Source: Nocardioides sp. Root122 (GTDB taxonomy: Bacteria; Actinomycetota; Actinomycetes; Propionibacteriales; Nocardioidaceae). Taken from it: 64,000 bases of DNA. The translations under genes and the position numbers were made by a program. Each line of letters starts with the position of its first letter. Positions within the stretch are counted from its first letter, which is position 1. The stretch lies in NCBI RefSeq assembly GCF_001425025.1, contig NZ_LMDE01000009.1:63047-127046 (forward strand). The letters are read 5' to 3'. This document shows, piece after piece, positions 33,717 to 41,917 of the stretch. The notes beneath the pieces were generated by a model. It searched no databases and was not told where the DNA came from. It saw only the letters and a list, made by a program, of their open reading frames with translations.

Positions 33717-34376
33717 ATGGAGCTGTTGCCCCAGAGCCGCGAGGCGCTGGACGAGTACCTCACGCCCTCGGGCGACGACCTCGAGGACCAGCTGAGCGAG
33801 ATCGAGAGCTGGGCCGTGCGGACCGTCCCCGAGTGCGTCGCCATGAGCGTGACGCTGCTCGAGGAGGACCTGACCTTCACCTTCGTCCGGCAGCCGCCGG
33901 ACGTCGGCGAGGCGGCGGACCCCGCGGGCCCCGCGCCTCCGGCGGGCGGCGGGTGGCACGCCCTCGACGAGGAGGGCTGGGCCGCGCTCGCCCGCCAGCA
34001 GGCGGCCGCCGGGATCGCGAGCACCGTCTCGCTGCCGGTGGTGCACCGCGACCGCGTCGTGCTCGGCATCGACCTCTACGCCTGCACGCCGCACGCCTTC
34101 GACGACCGCCTCGAGGACCTCGCATCCTCGCTGGGCGCCTGGCGGGACGGGGCGGTGACCAACGCCGACCTCGCCTTCGACACCCGTCGCCTCGCGGAGG
34201 AGGCGCCGCAACGGCTGAAGGAACGTCGTACGGTCGAGGTGGCGGTCGGTCTGCTCGCCGCGCGGCAGGGGCTCGACATCGAGTCCGCCCGCTCGGTGCT
34301 GCACTCGTGCGCCCGGCAGGCAGGGATCGAGGACGTGCAGGCGGCCCTGGTCCTGCTCGCCCTCCCGGACCTCTGA
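33717..34376 (+). CDS. ANTAR domain protein with GAF-like sensor (2)
   Basis: 219 aa from ATG at 33717, chosen because the MELLPQSREALDEY start is shared with the paralogue at 47491; upstream in-frame ATGs at 33651 and 33702 are not conserved. A divergent GAF-like N-terminal domain (about 10-155) contains an inserted Pro/Gly/Ala-rich loop near residues 60-80. The C-terminal ANTAR bundle is about 165-215 (RRTVEVAVGLLAARQGLDIESARSVL). Forms a clear sub-pair with the 47491 protein (shared EECVAMSV/ECVALSVTLLEEDLTFT core). Presumed RNA-binding antiterminator. Confidence 0.85.
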   Translation: MELLPQSREALDEYLTPSGDDLEDQLSEIESWAVRTVPECVAMSVTLLEEDLTFTFVRQPPDVGEAADPAGPAPPAGGGWHALDEEGWAALARQQAAAGIASTVSLPVVHRDRVVLGIDLYACTPHAFDDRLEDLASSLGAWRDGAVTNADLAFDTRRLAEEAPQRLKERRTVEVAVGLLAARQGLDIESARSVLHSCARQAGIEDVQAALVLLALPDL

Positions 34377-34444
34377 GGCGGGCGTCGACAACAGGTCGGG
34401 CAACACGGGTGCATGCTCCACCCTTGACGGGGTACCCAGACCGC

Positions 34445-35131
34445 ATGCATCGACCATCCCCCACCGTCCTCCCCACCCGTTCCCTGCTCGTGGGTGTCCG
34501 GGAGGAGAGCGAGCTGGTGCTCCACGGCCTGCGGAGCATGCTCGCCCCGCACGCGGCCGCGGTCACCCTCGTCGGCCTGCGCGCCGACCAGCCGGCTCCG
34601 CCGTGCGACCTCACCCTCTTCGAGCCCGTCGCGCCCCACCGGGCGCCCGGACAGCCCCTCCGCGTGCCCGGGCGCATGGTGGCCTACAGCTACGACTGCT
34701 CGCCGAGCGCCGTGTCCACCGCCATGTCGCGTGGCGCGGCCGGCTTCGTCAGCAAGTGGCTGCCGGCCCATCGCATGGTCCGCGACCTGCTGCAGATCGC
34801 CGACGGCCGCGTGGTCATCGACGCCTGGACCGGCCGCAAGGCCGCGCAGAAGGCGGGCGAGGAGCGGTGGCCGCTGACCCAGCGTGAGACCGAGGTCCTG
34901 GCCTTCATCGCCGCCGGTCGCTCCAACCAGGACATCGTCGACGAGACCCTCCTGAGCATCAACTCGGTGAAGTCCTACATCCGCAGCGCCTACTCCAAGA
35001 TCGGCGTGACCTCCCGGTCGCAGGCGGTCCTGTGGGCGGTGCGCCACGGGCTGCTGCTCTCCAGCGAGGCCGACCAGGGCGGGCTGCGCCTGGTCGACGC
35101 CCCCATGGAGGCCGTGCGGCCGACTGCCTGA
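34445..35131 (+). CDS. LuxR/NarL-type regulator with degenerate receiver domain
   Basis: 228 aa from ATG at 34445. C-terminal NarL-type HTH is intact (about 155-215: LTQRETEVLAFIAAGRSNQDIVDETLLSINSVKSYI). The N-terminal region aligns with a receiver domain, but the acidic residues are altered: the DD pair is EE (REESELVLHGL) and the phospho-acceptor Asp of the usual VVLLD strand is Glu (LTLFEPV). The switch Lys is kept (GFVSKWL). Glu at the acceptor position often mimics the phosphorylated state, so it may be constitutively active or respond to something other than a kinase. No kinase gene is adjacent. Confidence 0.85.
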   Translation: MHRPSPTVLPTRSLLVGVREESELVLHGLRSMLAPHAAAVTLVGLRADQPAPPCDLTLFEPVAPHRAPGQPLRVPGRMVAYSYDCSPSAVSTAMSRGAAGFVSKWLPAHRMVRDLLQIADGRVVIDAWTGRKAAQKAGEERWPLTQRETEVLAFIAAGRSNQDIVDETLLSINSVKSYIRSAYSKIGVTSRSQAVLWAVRHGLLLSSEADQGGLRLVDAPMEAVRPTA

Positions 35132-35155
35132 CACCCCCGCTGTCACCATGGGGGC

Positions 35156-35719
35156 ATGGTGCGCACGGACTCCTGGCGCGACGCCGCCCTGGTGACCGGT
35201 GCGTTCGTCGCGCTGCTGTGGGTGCTCGAGGTCGTCGACAGCGCGACCGGCCACCCGCTCGACGCGTACGGCGTCCAGCCCCGCACCGAGGAGGGGCTCG
35301 TCGGCGTGCTGGTGGCGCCGCTGCTGCACTTCGGCTTCGACCACCTCGTCAGCAACACGATCCCCGTCGCGGTCCTCGGCTTCCTCGCCCTCGTCACGGG
35401 CATCGCCCGCGGGCTGCTCGCCACCGCGATCATCTGGGTCGTCGGCGGTCTGGGCGTGTGGGTGTTCGCCGGCAGCCAGACCAACCACGCGGGCGCGTCC
35501 GTGCTGGTCTTCGGCTGGATCGTCTACCTGGTCGTCCGCGGCTTCCTCACCGGACGCACGGCCGAGATCCTCATCGGCGTCGCGGTGTTCCTCCTCTACA
35601 GCGGTGCGCTGCTCGGCGTGCTGCCCGGCCAGCCCGGTGTCTCCTGGCAGGGCCACCTGTTCGGCGCCCTCGGCGGTGCACTCGCGGCGCGGCTCACCAG
35701 CGGTCGCCGGGAGACATAG
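35156..35719 (+). CDS. Rhomboid family intramembrane serine protease
   Basis: 187 aa from ATG at 35156, preceded by CACCAT and 6 nt. About six hydrophobic segments. The catalytic Ser is probably in TNHAGASVLVFGW (the usual GxSG reads GASV) and the catalytic His in SWQGHLFGALGG. The HFGFDHLVSNT motif in the second membrane segment is the family's conserved H-x-x-x-x-H-x-x-x-N region. It would cleave membrane protein substrates within the bilayer. The altered Gly after the Ser is seen in some actinobacterial members. Confidence 0.88.
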   Translation: MVRTDSWRDAALVTGAFVALLWVLEVVDSATGHPLDAYGVQPRTEEGLVGVLVAPLLHFGFDHLVSNTIPVAVLGFLALVTGIARGLLATAIIWVVGGLGVWVFAGSQTNHAGASVLVFGWIVYLVVRGFLTGRTAEILIGVAVFLLYSGALLGVLPGQPGVSWQGHLFGALGGALAARLTSGRRET

Positions 35720-35808
35720 GTCTCCCCGGCGTGCTGGAATCCCGGTCGCCGCCCGCCGGTTCTCCCAGAGCCCCCGGGCCACAGAATCCCCCACGGCAGG
35801 AGAGACAC

Positions 35809-36786
35809 ATGCGCAGCGTCGGTCACGACACCTTCGGAGCACCCGACCAGGTCCTCACCGAGCGGGAGGTGGAGACGCCGGTCGCCGGCCCCGGACAGGT
35901 GCTGGTGCGCACCCTGCTCTCCCCGATCCACAACCACGACCTGGTGACCGTGGCCGGCAACTACGGCGTGAAGCCGACGCTGCCCGCCGTGGGTGGCACC
36001 GAGGCCGTCGGGGTGGTCGAGGCGGTGGGCGAGGGTGCCGACGAGGCCCTCGTCGGACGCCGCGTCGCCGTGGCCGGCTCGCCCGGCACGTGGGCGGAGT
36101 ACTTCGTCGCCCCCGCCGGTGCCGCCATCGCGGTCCCCGACGCGATGACCGACGAGGCTGCCGCCCAGCTCATCTCCATGCCCTTCAGCGCCATCAGCCT
36201 CGTCGAGTTCCTCGGCGTGAGCGCCGGCGACTGGATCGTGCAGACCGCCGCCAACGGCGCCGTCGGCAAGATCGTCGCCGTGCTGGCGAAGTCGCGCGGC
36301 CTCAACGTCGTCAACCTCGTGCGCCGTGAGGCCGCCGTCGCCGAGCTCGCCGAGCTGGGCATCGACAACGCCATCGCCACCGAGTCCGCCGACTGGGTGG
36401 CACAGGCGCGTGCCCTGATCGGCGACGACGGCGCCCGGGCAGCGGTCGACTCGGTCGGTGGCGACGTCGCCAACGGCCTCGCCGAGCTCCTCGGCGAGGA
36501 CGGGCTGCTGGTCACCTTCGGTGCGGCCAGCAACCAGCCGCTGGTCATCAGCAGCGGCCCGGTCATCTTCAAGCAGCTGACCGTGAAGGGCTTCTGGGGC
36601 GCCAAGGTCAGCCGCACCACCTCCGCCGAGGACCGCGCGCGGATGTTCGGCGAGCTCATCGGACTGGTCCTCGACGGCAGCCTGGCGCTCACGTCGGGCG
36701 GCACCTTCGGGCTCGACCAGCCGACCGACGCGGTCACGGCGTCGCAGTCGCCGGGCCGCACCGGCAAGATCATGTTCCGCCCCTGA
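35809..36786 (+). CDS. Zinc-binding-dehydrogenase family MDR oxidoreductase (quinone reductase-like)
   Basis: 325 aa from ATG at 35809, with AGGAGA 5-6 nt upstream. MDR enzyme: GroES-like N-terminus (VRTLLSPIHNHDLVTVAGNYGVKP) and a Rossmann segment QTAANGAVGKIVAVLAKSRG (about 143-162). Resembles trans-2-enoyl-CoA reductase/quinone reductase types (MECR-like opening HNHDL). No zinc-ligand Cys. The open frame upstream is a shadow of the rhomboid gene. Convergent with the GH36 gene, 12 bp apart. Substrate unknown. Confidence 0.88.
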   Translation: MRSVGHDTFGAPDQVLTEREVETPVAGPGQVLVRTLLSPIHNHDLVTVAGNYGVKPTLPAVGGTEAVGVVEAVGEGADEALVGRRVAVAGSPGTWAEYFVAPAGAAIAVPDAMTDEAAAQLISMPFSAISLVEFLGVSAGDWIVQTAANGAVGKIVAVLAKSRGLNVVNLVRREAAVAELAELGIDNAIATESADWVAQARALIGDDGARAAVDSVGGDVANGLAELLGEDGLLVTFGAASNQPLVISSGPVIFKQLTVKGFWGAKVSRTTSAEDRARMFGELIGLVLDGSLALTSGGTFGLDQPTDAVTASQSPGRTGKIMFRP

Positions 36787-36798
36787 GCGGACTGCCCG

Positions 36799-38949
36799 TC
36801 AGTCGACGGCGGTCAGCCGGAGCACCCGTGCGGTCTCCGGCGCCATCACCGGCAGCGCCACCCCGGACGTGGCCAGCACCCGGCCGGGCAGGACGTGGTC
36901 GCCCGAGGCCACCCACCACGGCCTGAGGTCCGCGTCGTGCTGGTCGTGGGTGGCCGTCACGTCGGCGAGCCGGTAGGACCGGTCGGGGTCCAGGCCGGTC
37001 AGCCGCAGGGGCGCCGGGTGCTGGGTCGCGGGTGAGGCGACGGTGGCCATGACGTACCACGCCTCCGAACGGTCGGCGGCCACCACGCCGGTGACCACCA
37101 CGGCCGGGTCCGCGTGGTCGGGGTGCACCAGTGTCCCGGTGCCGATGAGCGGACGCACCTGCTTGTGCAGCGCGATCCACCGCCCGAGGGCGTCCAGGGT
37201 GGGCGCGTCGAGACCGGTCACGTCCCACTCGACGCCGAACGAGTAGAGCAGGGCCGTGGCCGCCCGGTAGCCGAGGCGGTGGGCCCGGCCGGTGGTGTGC
37301 GCGACGGGGCCGCCCACGTGGGAACCGATGAGCTCCGGTGGCACGAGCAGCGAGGTCCACCGCTGGATGGTCTGGCGCTCCAGCGCGTCGATCGTGTCGC
37401 TGGCCCAGATCCGGTCGGTGTGCTCGAGGATCGCGGCGTCGACCCGCGCGCCGCCGGACGAGCACGACTCGATCTCCACCTCGGGGTGGGCCGCGTGCAG
37501 CTCGTCGAGCAACCGGTGCAGGGCCAGCGTCTGGCCGTGGACGGCGGGTCGGCCGGCGTGGGTGGCGTCGGTGAGGTCCCGGTTGTGGTCCCACTTGAGG
37601 TAGGCGATGTCGTACTCGTCGAGGAGGGCGAGCAGCGCGTCGCGGACGTCGGCGTAGGCCGCGTCGTCCTGGAGGTCGAGCACCTGCTGGTCACGCCAGG
37701 ACGCCGGCGGGTCGCTGTGCCCGCGCAGCACCCGCTCGGGGTGGCGGCGGACCACCTCGGAGTCGGGGTTGACCATCTCGGGCTCCACCCACAGGCCGAA
37801 CTGCATGCCGAGCCCGCGGACGTGGTCGACGAGGGGATGAAGGCCCTGGGGCCACACCTGGGGGTCGACGGTCCAGTCGCCCAGGCCGGCGGTGGCGGCC
37901 CGGCGGCCGAGGAACCAGCCGTCGTCGAGGACGAACCGCTCGATGCCGGCGGAGGCGGCGACGTCCGCGAGGTCGGTGAGCCGGTCGAGGCGGTGGTCGA
38001 AGTAGACCGCCTCCCACGTGTTGGCCACGACCGGCCGCTCGTCGCGCGAGCGTGGTGAGCGCGCCCGGACGTGGGCGTGCAGCCGGTGGCTCATCGGGTC
38101 GAGCCCTTGGTCGGACCACGAGCCGAGCAGCCACGGGCCGACGTACGCCTCTCCCGGGTCGAGGGCGACCTCGCCCGGGGCCAGCAGCTCGCCACCGCCG
38201 AGGAGGCACTCGCCTTCCGGTGTGCGCTCGGCGTACGTCGTGTGGTCGCCGCTCCACGCCGTGTGCACGCCCCAGACCTCGCCGTGGCCGAAGCCGAAGC
38301 CCGGCGTGCCGGCGACCATCAGGAGGGTCGCGTCGTGGCCGGTGCGGCCGTGCCGACCGTCACGGCGGTGGGTGCCCTGCACCCACGGGTGCCGCTGCGG
38401 CGCGCGTTCCTTGGACCAGCGGCCGGTCAGGTCGAGCAGCTCGGTGGCGTGCGCGCCCACCGGGAGGGCGGAGCGGACGCCGGTGAGGTGCAGGACCCCG
38501 TCCCGCGTGTTGGTGACCGAGGTCCGCACGCGCACCAGGCCGGCGTCGCTGAGCAGCAGGCGCACCTCGACCGACCACCCGGCCTCGTCGTCGACGCCGG
38601 TCAGGGATACGCCGGTGTCGGTCCCGTCGTCGCACGGGCGGCACGACCACCGCGCCAGGCGCGGGAGCGCCGCCGCCTCCCCTCCCACCCGGTGGCCCTC
38701 CAGGGCCGGCGTCCCGGTGTAGCCGCGGGTGACCTCCGGGACCAGCCCCGTGGTGCGGGGGTGGTCGTAGGCGGAGTGCGGCACCCCGGGCCGGCGCGCG
38801 GCGACGAGCCCGGCCAGCACCGCGGCGTCCGGGTCACCGAGCGCGGCACCCCAGTGGACGAGGACGGGCACGCCCTCGTCGTCGGGTGCGACCACGACGC
38901 TGACCCCGTGCCGGCTGAGGTGGACGGGGGCGAGGAGCTCAGCCGTCAT
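36799..38949 (-). CDS. Alpha-galactosidase, GH36
   Basis: 716 aa. GH36 clan-D glycosidase with an N-terminal beta-sandwich (about 1-320), a TIM barrel (about 320-600) and a C-terminal beta domain. The nucleophile is the Asp in YLKWDHNR (about 454), the acid/base the Asp in IWASDTIDALER (about 517); ESCSSGG and VLDDGWF are also diagnostic. No signal peptide, so it acts on imported alpha-galactosides (melibiose, raffinose family). Its start overlaps the DeoR stop by 11 bp, making a GH42-DeoR-GH36 transcript opposite a sugar ABC importer. Confidence 0.95.
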   Translation of the reverse strand: MTAELLAPVHLSRHGVSVVVAPDDEGVPVLVHWGAALGDPDAAVLAGLVAARRPGVPHSAYDHPRTTGLVPEVTRGYTGTPALEGHRVGGEAAALPRLARWSCRPCDDGTDTGVSLTGVDDEAGWSVEVRLLLSDAGLVRVRTSVTNTRDGVLHLTGVRSALPVGAHATELLDLTGRWSKERAPQRHPWVQGTHRRDGRHGRTGHDATLLMVAGTPGFGFGHGEVWGVHTAWSGDHTTYAERTPEGECLLGGGELLAPGEVALDPGEAYVGPWLLGSWSDQGLDPMSHRLHAHVRARSPRSRDERPVVANTWEAVYFDHRLDRLTDLADVAASAGIERFVLDDGWFLGRRAATAGLGDWTVDPQVWPQGLHPLVDHVRGLGMQFGLWVEPEMVNPDSEVVRRHPERVLRGHSDPPASWRDQQVLDLQDDAAYADVRDALLALLDEYDIAYLKWDHNRDLTDATHAGRPAVHGQTLALHRLLDELHAAHPEVEIESCSSGGARVDAAILEHTDRIWASDTIDALERQTIQRWTSLLVPPELIGSHVGGPVAHTTGRAHRLGYRAATALLYSFGVEWDVTGLDAPTLDALGRWIALHKQVRPLIGTGTLVHPDHADPAVVVTGVVAADRSEAWYVMATVASPATQHPAPLRLTGLDPDRSYRLADVTATHDQHDADLRPWWVASGDHVLPGRVLATSGVALPVMAPETARVLRLTAVD

Positions 38950-39748
38950 GCGCTGCCCCGTTGGTCGCGTCGCCGGAGGTGTTGACCAGGACCAGCTCGT
39001 CGACGTGGTCGGACAGGATGCCGCTGGCCTGCGCCGACAGGCCGGAGTCGGTGATGAGCACCGACGCCTCGGACAGGGAGGCCATGCTGCTGAGTCCGAC
39101 GACGCCCCACTTGCTCGAGTCGGCGCAGACGATGAGGCGGCGCGATCGCTCGATCATCGCCCGGTTGGTCTCCGACTCGAGGAGGTTGGGCGTGCTGAAG
39201 CCCGCCCGGACGTCCATGCCGTGCACCCCCATGAAGAAGGCGTCGACGTGCAGGCTGCGCAGCGACGACACGGCGACGGGGCCGACGAGCGCGTCCGACG
39301 GGGTGCGGAGGCCGCCGGTGAGGAGCACCGCGGTCGTGCTGTCGCCGTTGCGGTGCAGCACGTCGGCGACCCAGACCGAGTTGGTGACGACCGTGAGGTT
39401 GGGGATCCGGGTGAGGTGCTCGGTGAGGGCGTGGGTGGTGGTGCCGGCCGAGACCGCGATGGCCATCCCGGCGTGCACGAAGCCGGCCGCACGGGCGGCG
39501 ATGGCCTCCTTCTCCCGGGGGCGCTGCACCGACTTGGCGGCGAAGCCCGGCTCCGACGACGAGGGCTCGGCGACCGCGAGCGCGCCGCCGTGGACCTTCT
39601 CGAGCAGGCCCTCGCGGTGGAGCGCCACCAGGTCGCGGCGCACGGTCATGTCGGAGACGCCAAGCAGGTCGACGAGGTCGGTGACGCGCACGGTGCCGCC
39701 GCGGCTCAGCTCGGCCAGGATGAGGCTCCGTCGCTGTGCCGCCAGCAT
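38939..39748 (-). CDS. DeoR family transcriptional regulator
   Basis: 269 aa. N-terminal DeoR HTH (RRSLILAELSRGGTVRVTDLVDLLGVSDMTVRRDLVAL, about 5-45) followed by the sugar-phosphate-sensing DeoRC domain with SAGTTTHALTEHL (about 100) and VCADSSKWG. Probably regulates the galactoside locus, sensing a phosphorylated sugar. Its start codon shares a base with the GH42 stop (TGATG) and its end overlaps the GH36 start, so it is cotranscribed and autoregulated. The direct repeat TGTTTGATT in the divergent region is the likely binding site. Confidence 0.92.
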   Translation of the reverse strand: MLAAQRRSLILAELSRGGTVRVTDLVDLLGVSDMTVRRDLVALHREGLLEKVHGGALAVAEPSSSEPGFAAKSVQRPREKEAIAARAAGFVHAGMAIAVSAGTTTHALTEHLTRIPNLTVVTNSVWVADVLHRNGDSTTAVLLTGGLRTPSDALVGPVAVSSLRSLHVDAFFMGVHGMDVRAGFSTPNLLESETNRAMIERSRRLIVCADSSKWGVVGLSSMASLSEASVLITDSGLSAQASGILSDHVDELVLVNTSGDATNGAAHDG

Positions 39749-41751
39749 CAGCCCCTCTCCTCCCGCACCACGGCGACGCCGCCGGCCGGCACCACCAGGT
39801 CGCCGCTGACGGCCCGGTCCGCGGCCAGGTCGTGTCCGCTCACCGCGACCGGTGCGTCCTGCTCGCCGTGGTTGATGACGAAGAGCCACGAGGCGTCCGC
39901 GCCCACCCGGCGGGTGACCTCGACGTCCGGACCCGCGCCCGGCAAACGTTCGACGCCGGCCTCGGCGACGAGCCGCTCGACGAGGCGGTCGGTGCCCTGC
40001 GGGGAGAGCCGGGTGGCGACGTACCAGGCGGCGCCGGAGCCGACGTCGCGCCGGGTGACGGCAGGCAGGCCGCGCGCGGGCCCGTCGGCGTGGGTCGCGA
40101 CGGCGCTGGCGCCGCTCAGCTCGAGGTCCTCGGCCCAGGTGTCGGCCTCGAGGCCGCCCTCGCCCAGGCCGTCGACCCGCACCACCTCGCCGGACAGGAG
40201 GGGCAGCAGCTCCGTGGTGCGCACGCCCAGCAGCTCGCGGAACGCACCGGGGTAGCCGCCGAGCCGGATGTGGTCGTGCTCGTCGACGATGCCGCTGAAG
40301 TAGGTCACGACGACGGTGGCGCCGCGTTCTGCGGCGGCGGCCACGGCCGCGGCGGCCTCGTCGGTGACGAGGTAGAGCGTCGGCACCAGCACCAGGTCGT
40401 ACGCCGACAGGTCGGCGCTCGGGTGGACCACGTCCACCCCGACGCCCAGCGCCGTCAGCGCCCGGTGGAGGTCCTCGGCCCGGTCGCGGTAGTGGACGTC
40501 GACGCTGGGGTGGGAGTCCAGCTCGCATCCCCACCACGCCTCGTAGTCGAAGAGGATCGCGGCCTGGTTGCGCGGCACGCTGCCGGCGACCTCCTCGACC
40601 CGGTCGAGCAGCTGCGAGAGCTCGACCACCTCGCGCCACTGGCGGGTGTCGGTGCCGGCGTGGGGGAGCAGTCCGGAGTGGAACTTCTCCGCCCCGGCGC
40701 GGGAGGCGCGCCACTGGAAGAACAGCACCGCGTCCGCGCCTCGTGCGACGTGCGCGAGGCTGTTGCGGATCATCTCGCCGGGGACCTTGGCACGGTTGCG
40801 CGGCTGCCAGTTGACGGCGCTGGTCGAGTGCTCCATCAGGAGCCAGGGACGGCCGCCCGCGGTGCCGCGGGTGAGGTCGGCGCTGAACGCGAGCTCACGG
40901 TGGCCGCCGTCCTCCGCGGCGATGAGGTAGTGGTCGTTGGAGACGATGTCGAGCTCGCGGCCCCACCGGAGGTAGTCCATCTCGAAGGTCTGGCGCATGA
41001 CCATGAAGTTCGTGGTCACCGGCACGCCCGGCGACACCTCGTGCAGCACGTCGCGCTCGACGACGAAGTTGTCGAGGAGCTGGTCGGAGGAGAAGCGGAG
41101 GAAGTCGAGCTGCTGGGTGGGGTTGGCGTGCGCCGGGGCGGCCCGCGGTGGGAGCACCTGCTCGAAGTCGGTGTAGCGCTGCGACCAGAACGCCGTGCCC
41201 CAGGCGTCGTTGAGGTGCGCCACGTCGGCGTAGCGGTGGCGCAGCCAGGTGCGGAAGGCGTCGGCGCTGACGTCGCAGTAGCAACGGGCGTTGTGGCAGC
41301 CGAGCTCGTTGGAGACGTGCCACATCGCCAGCGCGGGGTGGTCGGCATAGCGCTCGCCGAGGGCGCGGCACAGGGCGAGGGCGTGCTCCCGGTAGACCGG
41401 CGAGCTGGGGCAGAAGGCCTGCCGACCGCCGGGCGACAGCGTTCGGCCGTCGTGGGTGACCGGCAGCATCTCCGGGTGCTGGTGCGTCAGCCAGGGCGGT
41501 GGCGACGCCGTGGCCGTCGCCAGGTCGACCCGGATGCCCGCGGCGTGCAGCTCGTCCATCTGCTCGTCGAGCCAGGCGAAGTCCCACGTGTCGGGGGACG
41601 GCTGGAGCCAGGCCCAGGAGAAGACGCCGAGCGTGACCAGGTCCACCCCCGCCTCCCGCATGAGGGCGCGGTCCTCGACATGGGCCTCGCGCGGCCACTG
41701 CTCGGGGTTGTAGTCGCCCCCGAAGGCGAGCACGGGCAGGGGAGTCGGCAT
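39748..41751 (-). CDS. Beta-galactosidase, GH42
   Basis: 667 aa from ATG at 41751; a TTG 30 nt upstream is possible but has no support. GH42: FGGDYNPEQWP opening, acid/base Glu149 in WHVSNELG, nucleophile Glu in LLMEHSTS (around 313), and a Cys cluster (Cys near 114, GCHNARCYC) of the structural zinc site. Three domains: TIM barrel (to about 380), trimerisation domain, C-terminal beta domain. No signal peptide; cytoplasmic action on imported galacto-oligosaccharides. First gene of the minus transcript with DeoR and GH36. Confidence 0.95.
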   Translation of the reverse strand: MPTPLPVLAFGGDYNPEQWPREAHVEDRALMREAGVDLVTLGVFSWAWLQPSPDTWDFAWLDEQMDELHAAGIRVDLATATASPPPWLTHQHPEMLPVTHDGRTLSPGGRQAFCPSSPVYREHALALCRALGERYADHPALAMWHVSNELGCHNARCYCDVSADAFRTWLRHRYADVAHLNDAWGTAFWSQRYTDFEQVLPPRAAPAHANPTQQLDFLRFSSDQLLDNFVVERDVLHEVSPGVPVTTNFMVMRQTFEMDYLRWGRELDIVSNDHYLIAAEDGGHRELAFSADLTRGTAGGRPWLLMEHSTSAVNWQPRNRAKVPGEMIRNSLAHVARGADAVLFFQWRASRAGAEKFHSGLLPHAGTDTRQWREVVELSQLLDRVEEVAGSVPRNQAAILFDYEAWWGCELDSHPSVDVHYRDRAEDLHRALTALGVGVDVVHPSADLSAYDLVLVPTLYLVTDEAAAAVAAAAERGATVVVTYFSGIVDEHDHIRLGGYPGAFRELLGVRTTELLPLLSGEVVRVDGLGEGGLEADTWAEDLELSGASAVATHADGPARGLPAVTRRDVGSGAAWYVATRLSPQGTDRLVERLVAEAGVERLPGAGPDVEVTRRVGADASWLFVINHGEQDAPVAVSGHDLAADRAVSGDLVVPAGGVAVVREERG

Positions 41752-41803
41752 GCCAGAACTGTGACGAGCATCGCACGACAAGTCAACGGATCGACGGTGA
41801 CTT

Positions 41804-41898
41804 TGTTTGATTTTTGTGGAGTTCTCACTCAGAAATCGACATCGTGAGGGTTGACGGGGCTGTGTCGGCCGTCACATGCTGTCGTTCCCTGTTTGATT
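41804..41898. promoter_or_regulatory. Divergent galactoside promoter region with TGTTTGATT direct repeats
   Basis: TGTTTGATT occurs at 41804-41812 and 41890-41898, both followed by a T/C-TGTG tract, in the same orientation and 86 bp apart. Between them, TTGACG (41851-41856), 18-nt spacer and CATGCT (41875-41880) form a rightward promoter for the ABC importer; the second repeat would lie at its transcription start. AT-rich repeats of this kind are typical DeoR-family operators. Confidence 0.55.
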
Positions 41899-41917
41899 CT
41901 GTGTCTTGGAGGCTCCC

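Noticed and set aside
8530-36786. The three MDR reductases (8530, 13544, 35809) as recent duplicates
   Set aside because: They share only family-level motifs; their N-termini and Rossmann regions differ strongly, so they are unrelated members of a large family.
41751-41783. TTG start of the GH42 gene at 41781
   Set aside because: The extra ten residues are not part of the GH42 fold and there is no ribosome binding site.
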